Position numbers and translations under genes: made by a program | Part shown: piece by piece, positions 8,038 to 17,560 of the stretch | Layout: each line of letters starts with the position of its first letter | Position numbering within the stretch: the first letter of the stretch is position 1 | Notes under the pieces: model-generated | Told to the model about the DNA's origin: nothing | What the model saw: the letters and a program-made list of their open reading frames with translations, nothing else | The model's database searches: none | From: Pseudomonas viridiflava | GTDB lineage: Bacteria; Pseudomonadota; Gammaproteobacteria; Pseudomonadales; Pseudomonadaceae | Length of the DNA: 45,659 nt | Assembly (NCBI RefSeq): GCF_900583165.1 | Contig: NZ_UTKY01000058.1 | Location: 1-45,659, forward strand | Direction of reading: 5' to 3'

Positions 8038-9188
8038 GAGGCCTGGCTCCGTTGTGCGTCAGGTAGGGCAAAGCGCGTGATGGAAAACGGCGCGATGGGC
8101 GTGCTGGTAGCGCCGGTGCTGAGCAGTTCGGCCATCACATCCCCAACGCCTGGGCCAAGCTGGAAGCCGTGGCCGCAGAAACCGAAAGCGTAGAACAGCC
8201 CGTCGACGGTGCCGCTGGGCCCCATGATCGGCAGCGAGTCCGGAAGGTAGCCTTCGATGCCGCTCCACACGCGGATGATGTTCAGGTTGCCAACGCCCGG
8301 CAGCAGGCGACGCATCTGGCTGATCTGGTTGAGGATGCTGCGCGGCTCCACATGGGCGCGACGGTTAAGCATGTCCGGCTTGCTGCGGTAGCCGCCGCCG
8401 ATGACGATATTGCCGCGTGGAATCTGGCGGAAGTAGATCACCTCTTCGGGGATCTTGGTGTACACGCCAATCACCGTGGGCAACGCGTAGGGCACCGGTT
8501 CCGTCACGGCCATTTGCGGGCCGTGGGTGTCCAGGGGTACCGGCTCGCCGAACTGCGCCGAGAGTTTCTGGCCCCATGCACCGGCGGTGATCAACAGTTG
8601 CGCGGCGTGGAACTGGCGGCCATCGGTGGTGGTGATATGAAAGTCACCGCCGACTTTCTGCACCTCGGCCACTTCGGTGCGTTCTTCAATCTGTGCACCC
8701 AGGCGAATGGCGGCACGGGCAAAAGCCGGAGCGGCCAGACGCGGGTTGGCGTGGCCATCGTGGGGCGCGTAGGAGCCGCCCTTCACCTCCGGGCCAAGAA
8801 AGCCAAAACGCTGATGCAACTCGGCACCGCGATAGATTTTCAGATCCAGTTCGGCGGCTTCGGGCGCTGCCGCATAGGCTTCCAGCTCGGCGATTTCGTC
8901 TTCGCGATAACACACGCGCATATGCCCGCTGGGGATAAATTCCAAGTCGTCGTCGATCAGCTCCGGCAGGCGTTTCCACAGCGCCCACGAGCGGTTAGCC
9001 AGCGCCAACTGGCCAAGAAAACGCCCTTGCCGGCGCACATTGCCAAAGTTGACGCCGCTGGCGTATTGGCCGATCTGGTCGCGTTCCAGAAGGATCACCG
9101 ATTGCCCACGCCTACGCAGGAAAAACGCCGTGGCCGCGCCCATCAGGCCGCCGCCGACGATCACCACATCTGCTTTTTGCACACTCAT
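8034..9188 (-). CDS. FAD oxidoreductase, DadA/HcnC/opine-oxidase B-like subunit
   Basis: A 384-residue DAO-family flavoprotein. The N-terminal FAD motif is VVIVGGGLMGAATAFFLRRR, with an FAD-contact GVNFGNVRRQG following, and the C-terminal GLFYAFGFCGHGFQLGPGVG closes the FAD site. The family contains D-amino-acid dehydrogenase, sarcosine oxidase beta, HcnC and opine oxidase subunit B; it oxidises the C-N bond of a secondary or primary amine. It overlaps both neighbours by 4 nt. With the NAD(P)/FAD-BFD subunit and the small 2Fe-2S subunit encoded next to it, it should form a heteromeric dehydrogenase like octopine/nopaline oxidase or hydroxyproline dehydrogenase. I do not call it hydrogen cyanide synthase because the surroundings are catabolic. 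Confidence 0.88.
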   Translation of the reverse strand: MSVQKADVVIVGGGLMGAATAFFLRRRGQSVILLERDQIGQYASGVNFGNVRRQGRFLGQLALANRSWALWKRLPELIDDDLEFIPSGHMRVCYREDEIAELEAYAAAPEAAELDLKIYRGAELHQRFGFLGPEVKGGSYAPHDGHANPRLAAPAFARAAIRLGAQIEERTEVAEVQKVGGDFHITTTDGRQFHAAQLLITAGAWGQKLSAQFGEPVPLDTHGPQMAVTEPVPYALPTVIGVYTKIPEEVIYFRQIPRGNIVIGGGYRSKPDMLNRRAHVEPRSILNQISQMRRLLPGVGNLNIIRVWSGIEGYLPDSLPIMGPSGTVDGLFYAFGFCGHGFQLGPGVGDVMAELLSTGATSTPIAPFSITRFALPDAQRSQAS

Positions 9189-10561
9189 GGCGCCACCTCT
9201 TCAGTGAGCATCGACAAGGGTTTGACCGGCGCCTGGCCACGTTGGCGACCGACTTCCTGCACCTGCACTCCGGCACAGGCGGCGATCACTTCGGCGCCCG
9301 CCTGGGAGCAATACCGCCCTTGGCAACGGCCCATGCCCACGCGGCTGAAGGCCTTGGCACGGTTGACTTCGCAGGCGCCCTTTTCGTTCACGGTGCGGCG
9401 CAGCTCACCAGCGCTGATCATTTCGCAGCGACAGACGATGGCGCTGTCGGGCAGCGCCTTGGCCTGTTCGCTGGGCCAGGGGAACGCTTCGGCCAGGCCG
9501 AGGCGGAATTGATCCATTACGGCCAGGGCTTGCTGCTGTTCGTCACGCAGGCCCGCGTTCACCGGCAGTTTCAAATCTTCCAACAACGCCAACGCCACCA
9601 GGCGCCCGGCGTGTTCGGCGGCATCGGCACCCCGAATTTTCGAACCATCGCCTGCCGCGTATACACCCTTTACTGAGGTGCGCCCCAAGTCATCCGTAGA
9701 CAGCCACCACTGGCTGGACGCCTGATCGAAGGCCATAGCGCAACCGGCCAAGTCCCCGAGTTGGGTCTCTGGTCGCAGGTGATAACCCAGCGCAACGGCG
9801 TCGGCCTGAACGGTTTGAACCTGCCCGCTGCCGGTGGTGAAGCGCACACCCATCACACCATTTTGAGCGTCGCCCAAAACCTGCAGCGGTTTGATCCCCA
9901 GGTGCACTGCGACCTTGGCGCGATACAACTGCGCCAACAATTTAAACCCGGTGAACAGCACAGCGGGCCGCGCCAGCAATTTCGGCAAGGCTTTGATACG
10001 CAGGCTCAAGGGCGAGGTATCCAACACCGCCGCCACCGTGGCCCCGGCCTTCACATATTGGCTGGCCACCAGATACAGCAAAGGCCCGCTGCCCATGAAC
10101 ACCACGCGATGACCGATGGAGACCGCCTGGTTTTTCAGGGCGATCTGAGCGCCGCCCAGGCTGTAGGTACCCGCCAGTTGCCAGCCCTCAATAGGCATCA
10201 GGCGGTCTGTGGCGCCGGTGCACAGGATCAGCGCGTCGTAATCCACCGTGCTATGACGGCCTTGACTCACACAGCACAACTGCCCCGGCGTGAGGTTCCA
10301 CACCAGGGTATCGGGGCGATAATCGATACTGCTGCGCAGGCGGTCGAAACTCTGGTGCAAAGCCTGCGCCTTGGCGGCTTCGCTGCCGTACAGGGTGGTG
10401 TAGTCGCGGGTGAACCCTTCAGGTTGGCGCCGGTAGATCTGCCCGCCGTCACGGCGGTTTTCATCGATCAGGATCGGCTTGATACCTGCCGCCACCAGGG
10501 TTTCGGCACAACGCACACCGGCCGGGCCCGCGCCGATGATGACTACCCGTGCAGTGGCCAT
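9185..10561 (-). CDS. FAD/NAD-binding subunit with C-terminal BFD 2Fe-2S domain (HcnB/opine-oxidase A-like)
   Basis: A 458-residue pyridine-nucleotide-disulphide-type flavoprotein. It opens ARVVIIGAGPAGVRCAETLV (FAD Rossmann), has a second dinucleotide site around HRVVFMGSGPLLYLVAS (about residue 150) and the GVYAAGDGSKIRGAD motif. Residues from about 390 form a BFD-like 2Fe-2S domain with four cysteines (VCRCEMIS and GMGRCQGRYC). This is the layout of HcnB and opine oxidase/hydroxyproline dehydrogenase alpha subunits. The start is the ATG at 10561, overlapping the small ferredoxin-like gene by 19 nt; the open frame upstream of it is just overlap with that gene. It probably relays electrons between the catalytic flavin of its partner at 8034-9188 and the ferredoxin subunit. 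Confidence 0.9.
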   Translation of the reverse strand: MATARVVIIGAGPAGVRCAETLVAAGIKPILIDENRRDGGQIYRRQPEGFTRDYTTLYGSEAAKAQALHQSFDRLRSSIDYRPDTLVWNLTPGQLCCVSQGRHSTVDYDALILCTGATDRLMPIEGWQLAGTYSLGGAQIALKNQAVSIGHRVVFMGSGPLLYLVASQYVKAGATVAAVLDTSPLSLRIKALPKLLARPAVLFTGFKLLAQLYRAKVAVHLGIKPLQVLGDAQNGVMGVRFTTGSGQVQTVQADAVALGYHLRPETQLGDLAGCAMAFDQASSQWWLSTDDLGRTSVKGVYAAGDGSKIRGADAAEHAGRLVALALLEDLKLPVNAGLRDEQQQALAVMDQFRLGLAEAFPWPSEQAKALPDSAIVCRCEMISAGELRRTVNEKGACEVNRAKAFSRVGMGRCQGRYCSQAGAEVIAACAGVQVQEVGRQRGQAPVKPLSMLTEEVAP

Positions 10562-10851
10562 AGTGCCTCCGGTTGCGTGGTGACAATGTCCAGGCCTTCG
10601 CGCACTTCGTTGGAACAAGCACGCAGGCGTTCGCCGCTGCGGGTCCACACCCAACAGTCCTGGCACGCGCCCATCAGGCAGAAACCGGCGCGGCGCCCGC
10701 TGTCGAATTCGGATTGGCGCAACGTGTCGCCCTGGGTCAGCAGCGCGACCATCAAGGTATCGCCCTGCAGCGCTTGAATGGGTGCGCCATCCACGGTCAG
10801 GCTGACCGTCGGCCGACCCTGTTCGGCCAGCCTCACAAAACGCCCACTCAT
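10543..10851 (-). CDS. Small 2Fe-2S ferredoxin-like subunit (HcnA/Fer2_4 type)
   Basis: A 102-residue protein of the Fer2_4 type. Cysteine ligands are visible in GFCLMGACQDCWVW and, about 13 residues on, RACSNEV, giving the C-x4-C-x2-C...C pattern of plant-type 2Fe-2S centres. Such proteins are the gamma or A subunits of HcnABC-like cyanide synthase, opine oxidase and D-hydroxyproline dehydrogenase. The ATG at 10851 overlaps the stop of the ABC ATPase gene (ATGA), so translation is coupled; longer upstream starts would run far into the ATPase gene. This tight linkage of importer and oxidase is strong evidence that the importer brings in the oxidase substrate. Confidence 0.88.
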   Translation of the reverse strand: MSGRFVRLAEQGRPTVSLTVDGAPIQALQGDTLMVALLTQGDTLRQSEFDSGRRAGFCLMGACQDCWVWTRSGERLRACSNEVREGLDIVTTQPEALWPLHG

Positions 10852-12689
10852 GCATACGCTCCCAAACTGAGGGTGGTGACGCCCTGCTGGGTTTCCAGCA
10901 GTCGGGCGCCGTCGTGGTGGCAGAGGATTTCGCCACCGTTGTCCAAGGTACGGCGATTCGGCGCGGTGCGGTTGCACAGGCCGTCGACGCGCACCGGGCA
11001 GCGATTGAGAAAGGTGCACAGTTCAGGCACGTTGGCGCGCTCGCCAATCGGCGGCAGCGCGCCGCAGGTGGTGCCGCAGTTTTCCAGCCAGCCCTGGCGC
11101 AGCTCCGGCACCGAGTGAATCAGCAGGTCGGTATAGGGATGGAACGGCGCTTCGCTGAATGACTGGCGGCTGCCCGCCTGCACCTTGTGGCCGCTGTACA
11201 TCACCACAATGTCATCGCACAGCGCGCGCACAGTGGAGATGTCGTGGCTGATAAACAGGTACGACACGCCGAGTTGCTGGCGCAGGTCGCGCAGCAGTTC
11301 CAGGATGGCGGCGCCGACCACCGTGTCGAGGGCCGAGGTGACTTCATCGCAGAGGATCAGGTCCGGTTTAGCCGCCAGCGCACGGGCCAGGTTGACCCGC
11401 TGCTTTTGCCCGCCAGACAGTTCATTCGGGCGCCGCTCGGCCATGTCACGCGGCAGGCGCACCAGGTCAAGCAGCTCGCCGATACGCGCCTGTAACGCGG
11501 CGCCCTTGAGGCCGAAGTACATCTTGAGCGGGCGGCTAAGGATCGTCGCCACGCTGTGCATCGGGTTCAGCGCCGTGTCGGCGTTTTGGAACACCATCTG
11601 GATGCGGCGGAACTGCTCCGGCGTACGCTCCGACAGGCTACCGCCCAAGGGTTGCCCATCAAATGTCAGGCCGCCCAGTGCCGGGGTCAGCAGACCCGCG
11701 ACCACACGGGCCAGGGTGGACTTGCCCGAGCCCGACTCACCGATCACGCCAATGGCCTGACCACGGCGCACGGTGAGATCGATGTCTTCGAGCACGCGGA
11801 TCGAGGGCATGCCTTGCAGGTTCTTGTTGCCGTAACCGGCGGTGAGGCCGCTGATGGTTAGCAACGGCGCGTCTTCGGCAATGCCGCAAGGCGGGCGAAT
11901 GCTGGTGTCGGGGCGCGCAGCGGCCAGCAGGCTGCGGGTGTATTCGTGGGCCGGACCTTTGAGCAGCGGTGCGGTGGCGCTTTGTTCGAGGATTTGCCCG
12001 CCGTTGAGCACCACAATCTGATCGGCCATTTGCGCCACCACCGCCAGGTCGTGGGACACGTACACCGCCGTCGCGCCGCGTTCGCGCACCACGCGCTTGA
12101 AGGCGCGCAGTACATCGATCTGGGTGGTCACGTCGAGTGCGGTGGTCGGCTCGTCGAGCACCACCAGCAATGGGTCGCTGATCAGCGCCATGGCCGCCAT
12201 CACCCGTTGCAGTTGCCCACCGGAGACTTGGTGCGGGTAACGTTGGCCGATGTGCTCGGGATCCGGCAGGGCCAGATCGCGAAACAGGCCGATGGCCTTG
12301 GCTTGCAGCTCGGCGCGGCTACCAAGGCCGTGGATCAGCGCGCCCTCCACCACCTGGTCGATGAGCTTTTTCGCTGGGTTGAACGCCGCCGCCGCGCTTT
12401 GGGCGATATAGGACACGCGATTGCCGCGCAGGCCTTGCAGTTGCTTTTCGCTGAGGGCGAGCATGTCGTGGTCGCCTACCTGCACCACGCCGCCGGACAA
12501 ACGACAGCCGCGCCGGGCATAGCCCAATAACGCCAGGGCAATGGTAGTTTTGCCCGAACCCGACTCACCGATCAGCGCCAGCACTTCACCTTTTTCCAGG
12601 CTAAAGCTCACGCCCTTGACGATCTCCACCTCGCCACGCTCGCCACAGGCGACTACGCGCAGGTCTTGCACCCGAATCAATTCGCTCAT
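10848..12689 (-). CDS. Fused double ATPase of a dipeptide/oligopeptide-type ABC importer
   Basis: A 613-residue protein with two complete ABC modules in tandem, DppD-like (about 1-280) and DppF-like (about 300-610). Module 1 has Walker A GESGSGKTT, signature VSGGQLQRV and Walker B VVLDEPTTALD. Module 2 has Walker A GESGSGKST, signature LSGGQKQRV and ILCDEVTSALD. The C-terminal tail carries the oligopeptide-family cysteine cluster (CGTTCG, CTFLNRCP, GLCNR), usually linked to an Fe-S site. The ATG at 12689 starts at MSELIRVQDL; an upstream in-frame ATG (12755) would extend into the permease gene. It powers import through the permeases at 12691-14519. Confidence 0.93.
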   Translation of the reverse strand: MSELIRVQDLRVVACGERGEVEIVKGVSFSLEKGEVLALIGESGSGKTTIALALLGYARRGCRLSGGVVQVGDHDMLALSEKQLQGLRGNRVSYIAQSAAAAFNPAKKLIDQVVEGALIHGLGSRAELQAKAIGLFRDLALPDPEHIGQRYPHQVSGGQLQRVMAAMALISDPLLVVLDEPTTALDVTTQIDVLRAFKRVVRERGATAVYVSHDLAVVAQMADQIVVLNGGQILEQSATAPLLKGPAHEYTRSLLAAARPDTSIRPPCGIAEDAPLLTISGLTAGYGNKNLQGMPSIRVLEDIDLTVRRGQAIGVIGESGSGKSTLARVVAGLLTPALGGLTFDGQPLGGSLSERTPEQFRRIQMVFQNADTALNPMHSVATILSRPLKMYFGLKGAALQARIGELLDLVRLPRDMAERRPNELSGGQKQRVNLARALAAKPDLILCDEVTSALDTVVGAAILELLRDLRQQLGVSYLFISHDISTVRALCDDIVVMYSGHKVQAGSRQSFSEAPFHPYTDLLIHSVPELRQGWLENCGTTCGALPPIGERANVPELCTFLNRCPVRVDGLCNRTAPNRRTLDNGGEILCHHDGARLLETQQGVTTLSLGAYA

Positions 12690-12690
12690 T

Positions 12691-13566
12691 TCAATGGCCT
12701 CCCGTGCGGCGACTGCGTCGGGATGACAGTCTGTCGATAAACAAGTTGACCCCAATGGTCAGGGTGCCGATGGCCAGCGCCGGCAGCACAATGGCCGGTG
12801 CCCCCTGGCCTAGACCGCCGATATTTTCCCGTACCAGCGAACCGAGGTCCGCGTCCGGTGGCTGTACGCCAAGGCCCAGGAAGCTCATACCGCTGAGCAG
12901 CAGCACGATAAAACCAAAGCGCAGGCCCAGGTCGGTGAGCACCGGGTTAAGCATGTTCGGCAAGATCTCCACACAGGCGATATACACGCGGCGTTCGCCA
13001 CGGGTGCGGGCCACCTGTACGTATTCCAGGGCTTCGATATTGACCGCCATGCTGCGGGCAATGCGAAACGCGCCGGGGCTGAAACTGAGCACGGCGGTGC
13101 AGATCAGCAATGTCACCGATGAGCCGAACGCCGAGACCATGATCAGCGCGAGCATCTTGCTCGGGATCGAGATAAACGCATCCATCAAGCGGCTGATGAT
13201 TTCATCCAGCCATTTGGGCGAAACCACCGACAGCAACGCACAACCGGTGCCCAGGCCGCTGGCCAGAATCGCCGCCACCAGCGCCAGGCCCACGGTAAAG
13301 CGTGCACCCACCAACACCCGACTGAGCATGTCGCGGCCCAGGTAATCGGTGCCAAACGGATACGCCGCGCTGAGGCCTTCAAAGATATTGTCAGAGACCA
13401 CTTCACCCACCGGGTGCGGCGCCAGCCACGGGCCGAACAGCGCCACCAGCAGCCAGATCACACACACTGCAGCGCCCACCAGGCCGAGCCACGAAGGCCC
13501 GCTGGAGACCTTGCCCGCCGACAGGTCGGGGGTGGCAGGCGTAGATTTCACAATGAGATTGTTCAT
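12691..13566 (-). CDS. Dipeptide-type ABC permease (DppC-like)
   Basis: A 291-residue inner-membrane permease, the DppC/OppC length. A first membrane segment (about residues 25-45, VGAAVCVIWLLVALFGPWLA) is followed by a periplasmic stretch with YPFGTDYLGRDMLSRVL, the standard DppC/OppC signature, then five more hydrophobic segments. The coupling EAA loop is seen around EALEYVQVARTRGE. The ATG at 13566 overlaps the stop of the partner permease by 4 nt, and only one base separates its stop from the ATPase start. It forms the translocation pore with the 13563-14519 product. Confidence 0.92.
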   Translation of the reverse strand: MNNLIVKSTPATPDLSAGKVSSGPSWLGLVGAAVCVIWLLVALFGPWLAPHPVGEVVSDNIFEGLSAAYPFGTDYLGRDMLSRVLVGARFTVGLALVAAILASGLGTGCALLSVVSPKWLDEIISRLMDAFISIPSKMLALIMVSAFGSSVTLLICTAVLSFSPGAFRIARSMAVNIEALEYVQVARTRGERRVYIACVEILPNMLNPVLTDLGLRFGFIVLLLSGMSFLGLGVQPPDADLGSLVRENIGGLGQGAPAIVLPALAIGTLTIGVNLFIDRLSSRRSRRTGGH

Positions 13567-14519
13567 TGGTTTCTCAGCCTCGGGTTGGACAGGATCGCGC
13601 ACAGGTCGGCCAGCAGCACCAGGCTCAGGTAAGCCGCGCAGAACAACATGGTGCAGGCTTGTACCAGCGCCATGTCACGGTTGGTCACCGCATCGACCAT
13701 CAGGCTGGCGATGCCGGGGTAGTTGAAGATCGTCTCGACAATCACCACCCCGCCCAGCAGGTACGACAGGCTCAGGGCGATGGCGTTGGCAATCGGCCCA
13801 ATGGCATTGGGCAGCGCATGTTGCAGCACGATGCGCACCGGGCCGACGCCTTTGAGGCGGGCCATTTCCACGTAGGCGCTGTCGAGTTGATCGATCACGG
13901 CGGCGCGGGTCATGCGCGCCATTTGCGCGACGATCACGCAGCACAGGGTCATCACCGGCAGTGCATAGGTGCGCATAAATTGCAGTGGCGATGTGATGTC
14001 ACTGGCGTAGGACAACGCCGACAGCCAACCCAGGTTCACCGCAAAAATCAGCACTGCCAGGGTTGCCACCAGAAACTCCGGCACCGCCACCATGGCCAGG
14101 GTGACAAAGCTCAAAAAGCTGTCGATGCGCCCGCCCCGGCCCATGGCCGAGCCGATGCCCAGCACCAGGGCCACCGGCACCGACACCAGCGCCGTGGTGG
14201 CCGCCAGCATCAGGGTGTTGGGCACGCGCCCGGCCATCAGCTCGCCCACCGGCATGGCGTTGGACACCGACACGCCCATGTCGCCGCTGAGCAAACTCAT
14301 CAGCCAGTGCAGGTAACGCAGCACACCGGGTTGGTCCAACCCCAGTTTCAGGCGCAGTGCCGCCACCTGTTCGGGGGTGGCGAACTGGCCCAGGGATTGT
14401 TGCGCCGCGTCCCCTGGCAGCACGGCCGTGATCGCAAACACGACCATCGACACGATCAACAAGGTCACGACCCCGGCACCCAGGCGCCGGCCGATCAACC
14501 ACAGCGTATTGCTATTCAT
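13563..14519 (-). CDS. Dipeptide-type ABC permease (DppB-like)
   Basis: A 318-residue inner-membrane permease, DppB/OppB type. The N-terminal segment LGAGVVTLLIVSMVVFAITA is followed by PGDAAQQSLGQFATPEQVAALRLKLG, the usual periplasmic loop of this family, and five further membrane segments. The EAA-loop motif is SAYVEMARLKGVGPVRIVLQHALPN shortened here to its core YVEMARLKGVG. The start at 14519 (MNSNTLWLIG) lies 19 bp after the binding-protein stop; the open frame upstream runs into that gene. It pairs with the DppC-like permease. Confidence 0.92.
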   Translation of the reverse strand: MNSNTLWLIGRRLGAGVVTLLIVSMVVFAITAVLPGDAAQQSLGQFATPEQVAALRLKLGLDQPGVLRYLHWLMSLLSGDMGVSVSNAMPVGELMAGRVPNTLMLAATTALVSVPVALVLGIGSAMGRGGRIDSFLSFVTLAMVAVPEFLVATLAVLIFAVNLGWLSALSYASDITSPLQFMRTYALPVMTLCCVIVAQMARMTRAAVIDQLDSAYVEMARLKGVGPVRIVLQHALPNAIGPIANAIALSLSYLLGGVVIVETIFNYPGIASLMVDAVTNRDMALVQACTMLFCAAYLSLVLLADLCAILSNPRLRNQ

Positions 14520-14538
14520 CGCCCTGCCCTCACTGTGT

Positions 14539-16176
14539 TCACGCGTCCAGCCACACCTGCTCGGCGAACATGTAGCCCATGAACCCGCCCAGCGGGTTGG
14601 AGTCGTAGCCCTTGATGCGCTGGTCGACGCCGTCGATGTTGCTGATAAACACCGGCACGCCGATGCCACTGTGGTCATGCACCAGGGTCTGCATGTCGGC
14701 GTACATCTTGGCGCGCTTGGCGTCGTCGGTTTCGCCACGGGCCAGCATCAGCAACTGGTCGAACTGGTCGTTCTGCCAGCCGGATTCGTTCCACGGCGCC
14801 TTGGACTGGAAGAACTGCGAAAACATCACGTCGGCGTTGGGCCGTGGGTTGATGTTGCCGAAGCTCAGTGGGTGCTTCATCCAGTGGTTGGACCAGTAGC
14901 CGTCACTCGGCAAGCGGTTCACGTCGAGCTTAAGCCCGGCCTGCTTGGCCGATTGCTGCAACAGCACGGCGATGTCCACCGAGCCGGTGGCGGCAGGCGA
15001 TGCCATGACCGGCATGGTGATGCTTTCCATCCCGGCCTTTTTCAGCAGGAATTTGGCTTTTTCCGGGTCGTAGACGGTCTGCGGCAGGTCGGCGTTGAAG
15101 TAACGCGAGCCCGGCGCAATCGGGTGGTCGTTGCCGACCACGGCGAAGCCTCGGAACACCGCGGACTTGACCTGCTCGCGGTCCAGCAGCAGCTTCATCG
15201 CCTGGGTGAAATCGGCGTTTTTGCCGGGCAGCTGATCCTGGCGAATGATCAAGTCAGTGTAGTTGCCCGACGGCGCATCGACGACGCGGTGCTTGGCGCT
15301 GGCGGCAATGCGCGTGGTGGAGCGCGGGTTGACCTCGTTGATCATGTGCACATCGCCCGACAGCAGCGCGTTGACACGCGACGGTTCGTCGGAGATGGCA
15401 ATGAACTCGATCTCGTCCAGATACGGCAGGCCCGGCTTCCAGTAGTTCTTGTTGCGCACCGCAATCGAGCGCACGCCAGGCTTGAACTCGCCCACGGTGA
15501 ACGGGCCGGTGCCGATGCCCTTGTTGAAGTCGGTGGTGCCTTCGGGAACGATCAGCAGGTGCGACACGGCGAGGATCGACGGCAACTCGGCGTTGGGTGC
15601 GCTGAGGCGGATCTGCACTTCGTTGGGGCCGCTGGCCTTGATCTCGGTGACCTGCTCCATCAGCGGCATGACTTTGGAGCCGGTGAGCGGGTCTTTGTGG
15701 CGACTCAGGGAGAACACCACGTCAGCGGCGGTGAGGCTCTTGCCGTTGTGGAAGGTCACGTCCTTGCGCAGGGTGATGGTCCACAGGGTGGCGTCGGTGT
15801 TGTCGATGCGCTCGGCCAGTTCCAGTTGCGGCACCAGGTGTTTATCGAAACGGGTCAGGCCGTTGTAGAACATGAAGTGACGCACGTAGTCGGTCGACAG
15901 CGCGCCCTTGGCCGGGTCGAGGGTGTCGGCGGTGGAGCTGGACATGCCCGCCACGCGGATCTTGCCGCCAGGCTTGCCCTTGCCTGGGGTCGCCGCTTCA
16001 TCGGCGAACAGCTTGCCGGCGGCGCCAAACAGGCTGCCTGCACCGGCGGCGGCGACACCGGCCACGCCGAGCATCTGCAAAGCATTGCGGCGCGACATGC
16101 CGCGATTGAGGCTTTCGAAGACCCGCAGGCTGTCCTGACCGGAGATAAGCTCGGGGGTGTTTTTGTTGTCAGTCAT
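14539..16176 (-). CDS. Periplasmic binding protein of the dipeptide-type ABC importer, Tat-like signal
   Basis: A 545-residue family-5 solute-binding protein (DppA/OppA class). It has a twin-arginine-like leader (MSRRNALQML at about residues 27-36, then an Ala/Gly-rich stretch ending near KLFADEA), pointing to folded export. The mature part shows the classic TITLRKDVTFHNGKSLTAAD motif about 95 residues on. The start is the ATG at 16176. It delivers the substrate to the permeases encoded directly downstream. Family-5 proteins bind dipeptides, opines, nickel, haem or sugars, so ligand identity is open. An 88-bp gap separates it from the PuuB-like gene upstream. Confidence 0.92.
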   Translation of the reverse strand: MTDNKNTPELISGQDSLRVFESLNRGMSRRNALQMLGVAGVAAAGAGSLFGAAGKLFADEAATPGKGKPGGKIRVAGMSSSTADTLDPAKGALSTDYVRHFMFYNGLTRFDKHLVPQLELAERIDNTDATLWTITLRKDVTFHNGKSLTAADVVFSLSRHKDPLTGSKVMPLMEQVTEIKASGPNEVQIRLSAPNAELPSILAVSHLLIVPEGTTDFNKGIGTGPFTVGEFKPGVRSIAVRNKNYWKPGLPYLDEIEFIAISDEPSRVNALLSGDVHMINEVNPRSTTRIAASAKHRVVDAPSGNYTDLIIRQDQLPGKNADFTQAMKLLLDREQVKSAVFRGFAVVGNDHPIAPGSRYFNADLPQTVYDPEKAKFLLKKAGMESITMPVMASPAATGSVDIAVLLQQSAKQAGLKLDVNRLPSDGYWSNHWMKHPLSFGNINPRPNADVMFSQFFQSKAPWNESGWQNDQFDQLLMLARGETDDAKRAKMYADMQTLVHDHSGIGVPVFISNIDGVDQRIKGYDSNPLGGFMGYMFAEQVWLDA

Positions 16177-16264
16177 ATCAAGGCTACCTGTCGATAATCG
16201 GAAGAATCGAGTGCTGCGGATATCCACAGCGTCCTGGAAACGCAAACGACGGTGACGCAAGAAC

Positions 16265-17539
16265 TCAGTGCAGATAATCCTGAAAGCGGTAATAAGCGCC
16301 GACAAAGGGCAGGAACCAGGGCTTGCCGAAATGACCCGGAATCGCCGGCCAGTCCAATTCACCCCACGGGTTGGCCGCCGTATTGCCAGCCATGACCTCG
16401 GCCATCACCTGGCCCATATGCACCGACATCTGCACGCCATGGCCGCTGTAGCCCATGGAGTGGAACACGCCGCCATGCTGGCCGGCGCGGGGCAAACGGT
16501 CGGAGGTCATGTCCACCAGGCCGCCCCAGCAATAGTCGATCTTTACGTGCGCCAGTTGCGGGAACATGTTCAGCATCGCTGCTTGCAGCACCTTGCCGCT
16601 CTTGGCGTCGGAGACGCTGTCGGACATCGCAAACCGCGCACGCCCGCCAAAGAGCAGGCGGTTGTCCGGGGTCAGGCGAAAGTAGTTGCCGATCATACGG
16701 CTGGTCACATACGCCCGATGCTTGGGCAACAACTGGTCGATCAGGGTTTGCGGCAAGACTTCGGTGGCGATCACAAAACTGCCCACCGGCACGATGCGTC
16801 GGCGGTACCAGCCCAGGTCACCATGCTGACAGGCGCCGGTGGCCAGCAGCACTTGACCGGCGTGCAGCGAACCCTTGGCGGTGTTGACCTGGTAACCGTT
16901 GGCCTGGGGTTTCCAGTCCTTGACGGCAGTGTGTTCGTGAATCATCGCACCCTGCCGCGCCGCCGCCTCGGCAAGCCCCACGCCAAAACGCCCGACATGC
17001 ATCTGCACGCCGTTGCGTTGCAGGAGGCCGCCGTGAAACTGCGCCGAATTGACTTCGGCACGGGTTTGCGCGGCGCTCAGCAATTCGACCTCAGCATCCA
17101 CTTCCTTGCGGATCAGCTCGCAGGTACGGGCCAGGCCTTCGTAATGCAGGGGCTTGGCCGCCAGCTTGAGCTTGCCGTTGCGCACCAGGTCGCAGGCGAT
17201 GCCTTCCTTTTCTACCAGTGAAACCACGGTGCTCACCGCGCTTTCATAGGCCTGGTAATAGGCCCGCGCCTTGTCAGCACCCAAGCTGGCGTGCAGCCCG
17301 GCGTAATCCTGGGCCACCCCGGTGTTGCACTGCCCACCGTTGCGCCCCGAGGCTTCACCAATGACACGGCCGGCGTCGAGCACCACCACGCTGGCGCCCT
17401 TGAACGCCAACGCCCGTGCCGCCGCCAAGCCGGTGAACCCACCGCCGACTACCGCCACATCGACCTGCCTGGGCAACTCACCCAGTTGTGCGCCGGTAAA
17501 CGCCGGTGCGGTGTCGAGCCAATAGGATTCACTGCCCAT
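16265..17539 (-). CDS. PuuB-like FAD-dependent amine oxidoreductase
   Basis: A 424-residue DAO-family flavoprotein resembling gamma-glutamylputrescine oxidase (PuuB) and its relatives. It begins SESYWLDTAPAF, typical of this subgroup, followed by the FAD motif VAVVGGGFTGLAAARALA, then GEASGRNGGQCNTG, and near the C-terminus the YSGHGVQMSVHMGQVMAEV motif. It would oxidise a primary or secondary amine to an aldehyde or imine with release of ammonia and peroxide. It stands 21 bp after the HAD gene. The operon therefore encodes two independent flavin oxidases, this one and the three-subunit enzyme. Confidence 0.87.
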   Translation of the reverse strand: MGSESYWLDTAPAFTGAQLGELPRQVDVAVVGGGFTGLAAARALAFKGASVVVLDAGRVIGEASGRNGGQCNTGVAQDYAGLHASLGADKARAYYQAYESAVSTVVSLVEKEGIACDLVRNGKLKLAAKPLHYEGLARTCELIRKEVDAEVELLSAAQTRAEVNSAQFHGGLLQRNGVQMHVGRFGVGLAEAAARQGAMIHEHTAVKDWKPQANGYQVNTAKGSLHAGQVLLATGACQHGDLGWYRRRIVPVGSFVIATEVLPQTLIDQLLPKHRAYVTSRMIGNYFRLTPDNRLLFGGRARFAMSDSVSDAKSGKVLQAAMLNMFPQLAHVKIDYCWGGLVDMTSDRLPRAGQHGGVFHSMGYSGHGVQMSVHMGQVMAEVMAGNTAANPWGELDWPAIPGHFGKPWFLPFVGAYYRFQDYLH

Positions 17540-17560
17540 GTCTTACCCCTAGCGATGCGA

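Noticed and set aside
8034..10851. Hydrogen cyanide synthase (hcnABC)
   Set aside because: The three subunits resemble HcnC, HcnB and HcnA, but they are coupled to a dipeptide-type importer and catabolic enzymes, which fits an opine-oxidase-like or hydroxyproline-dehydrogenase-like role better.
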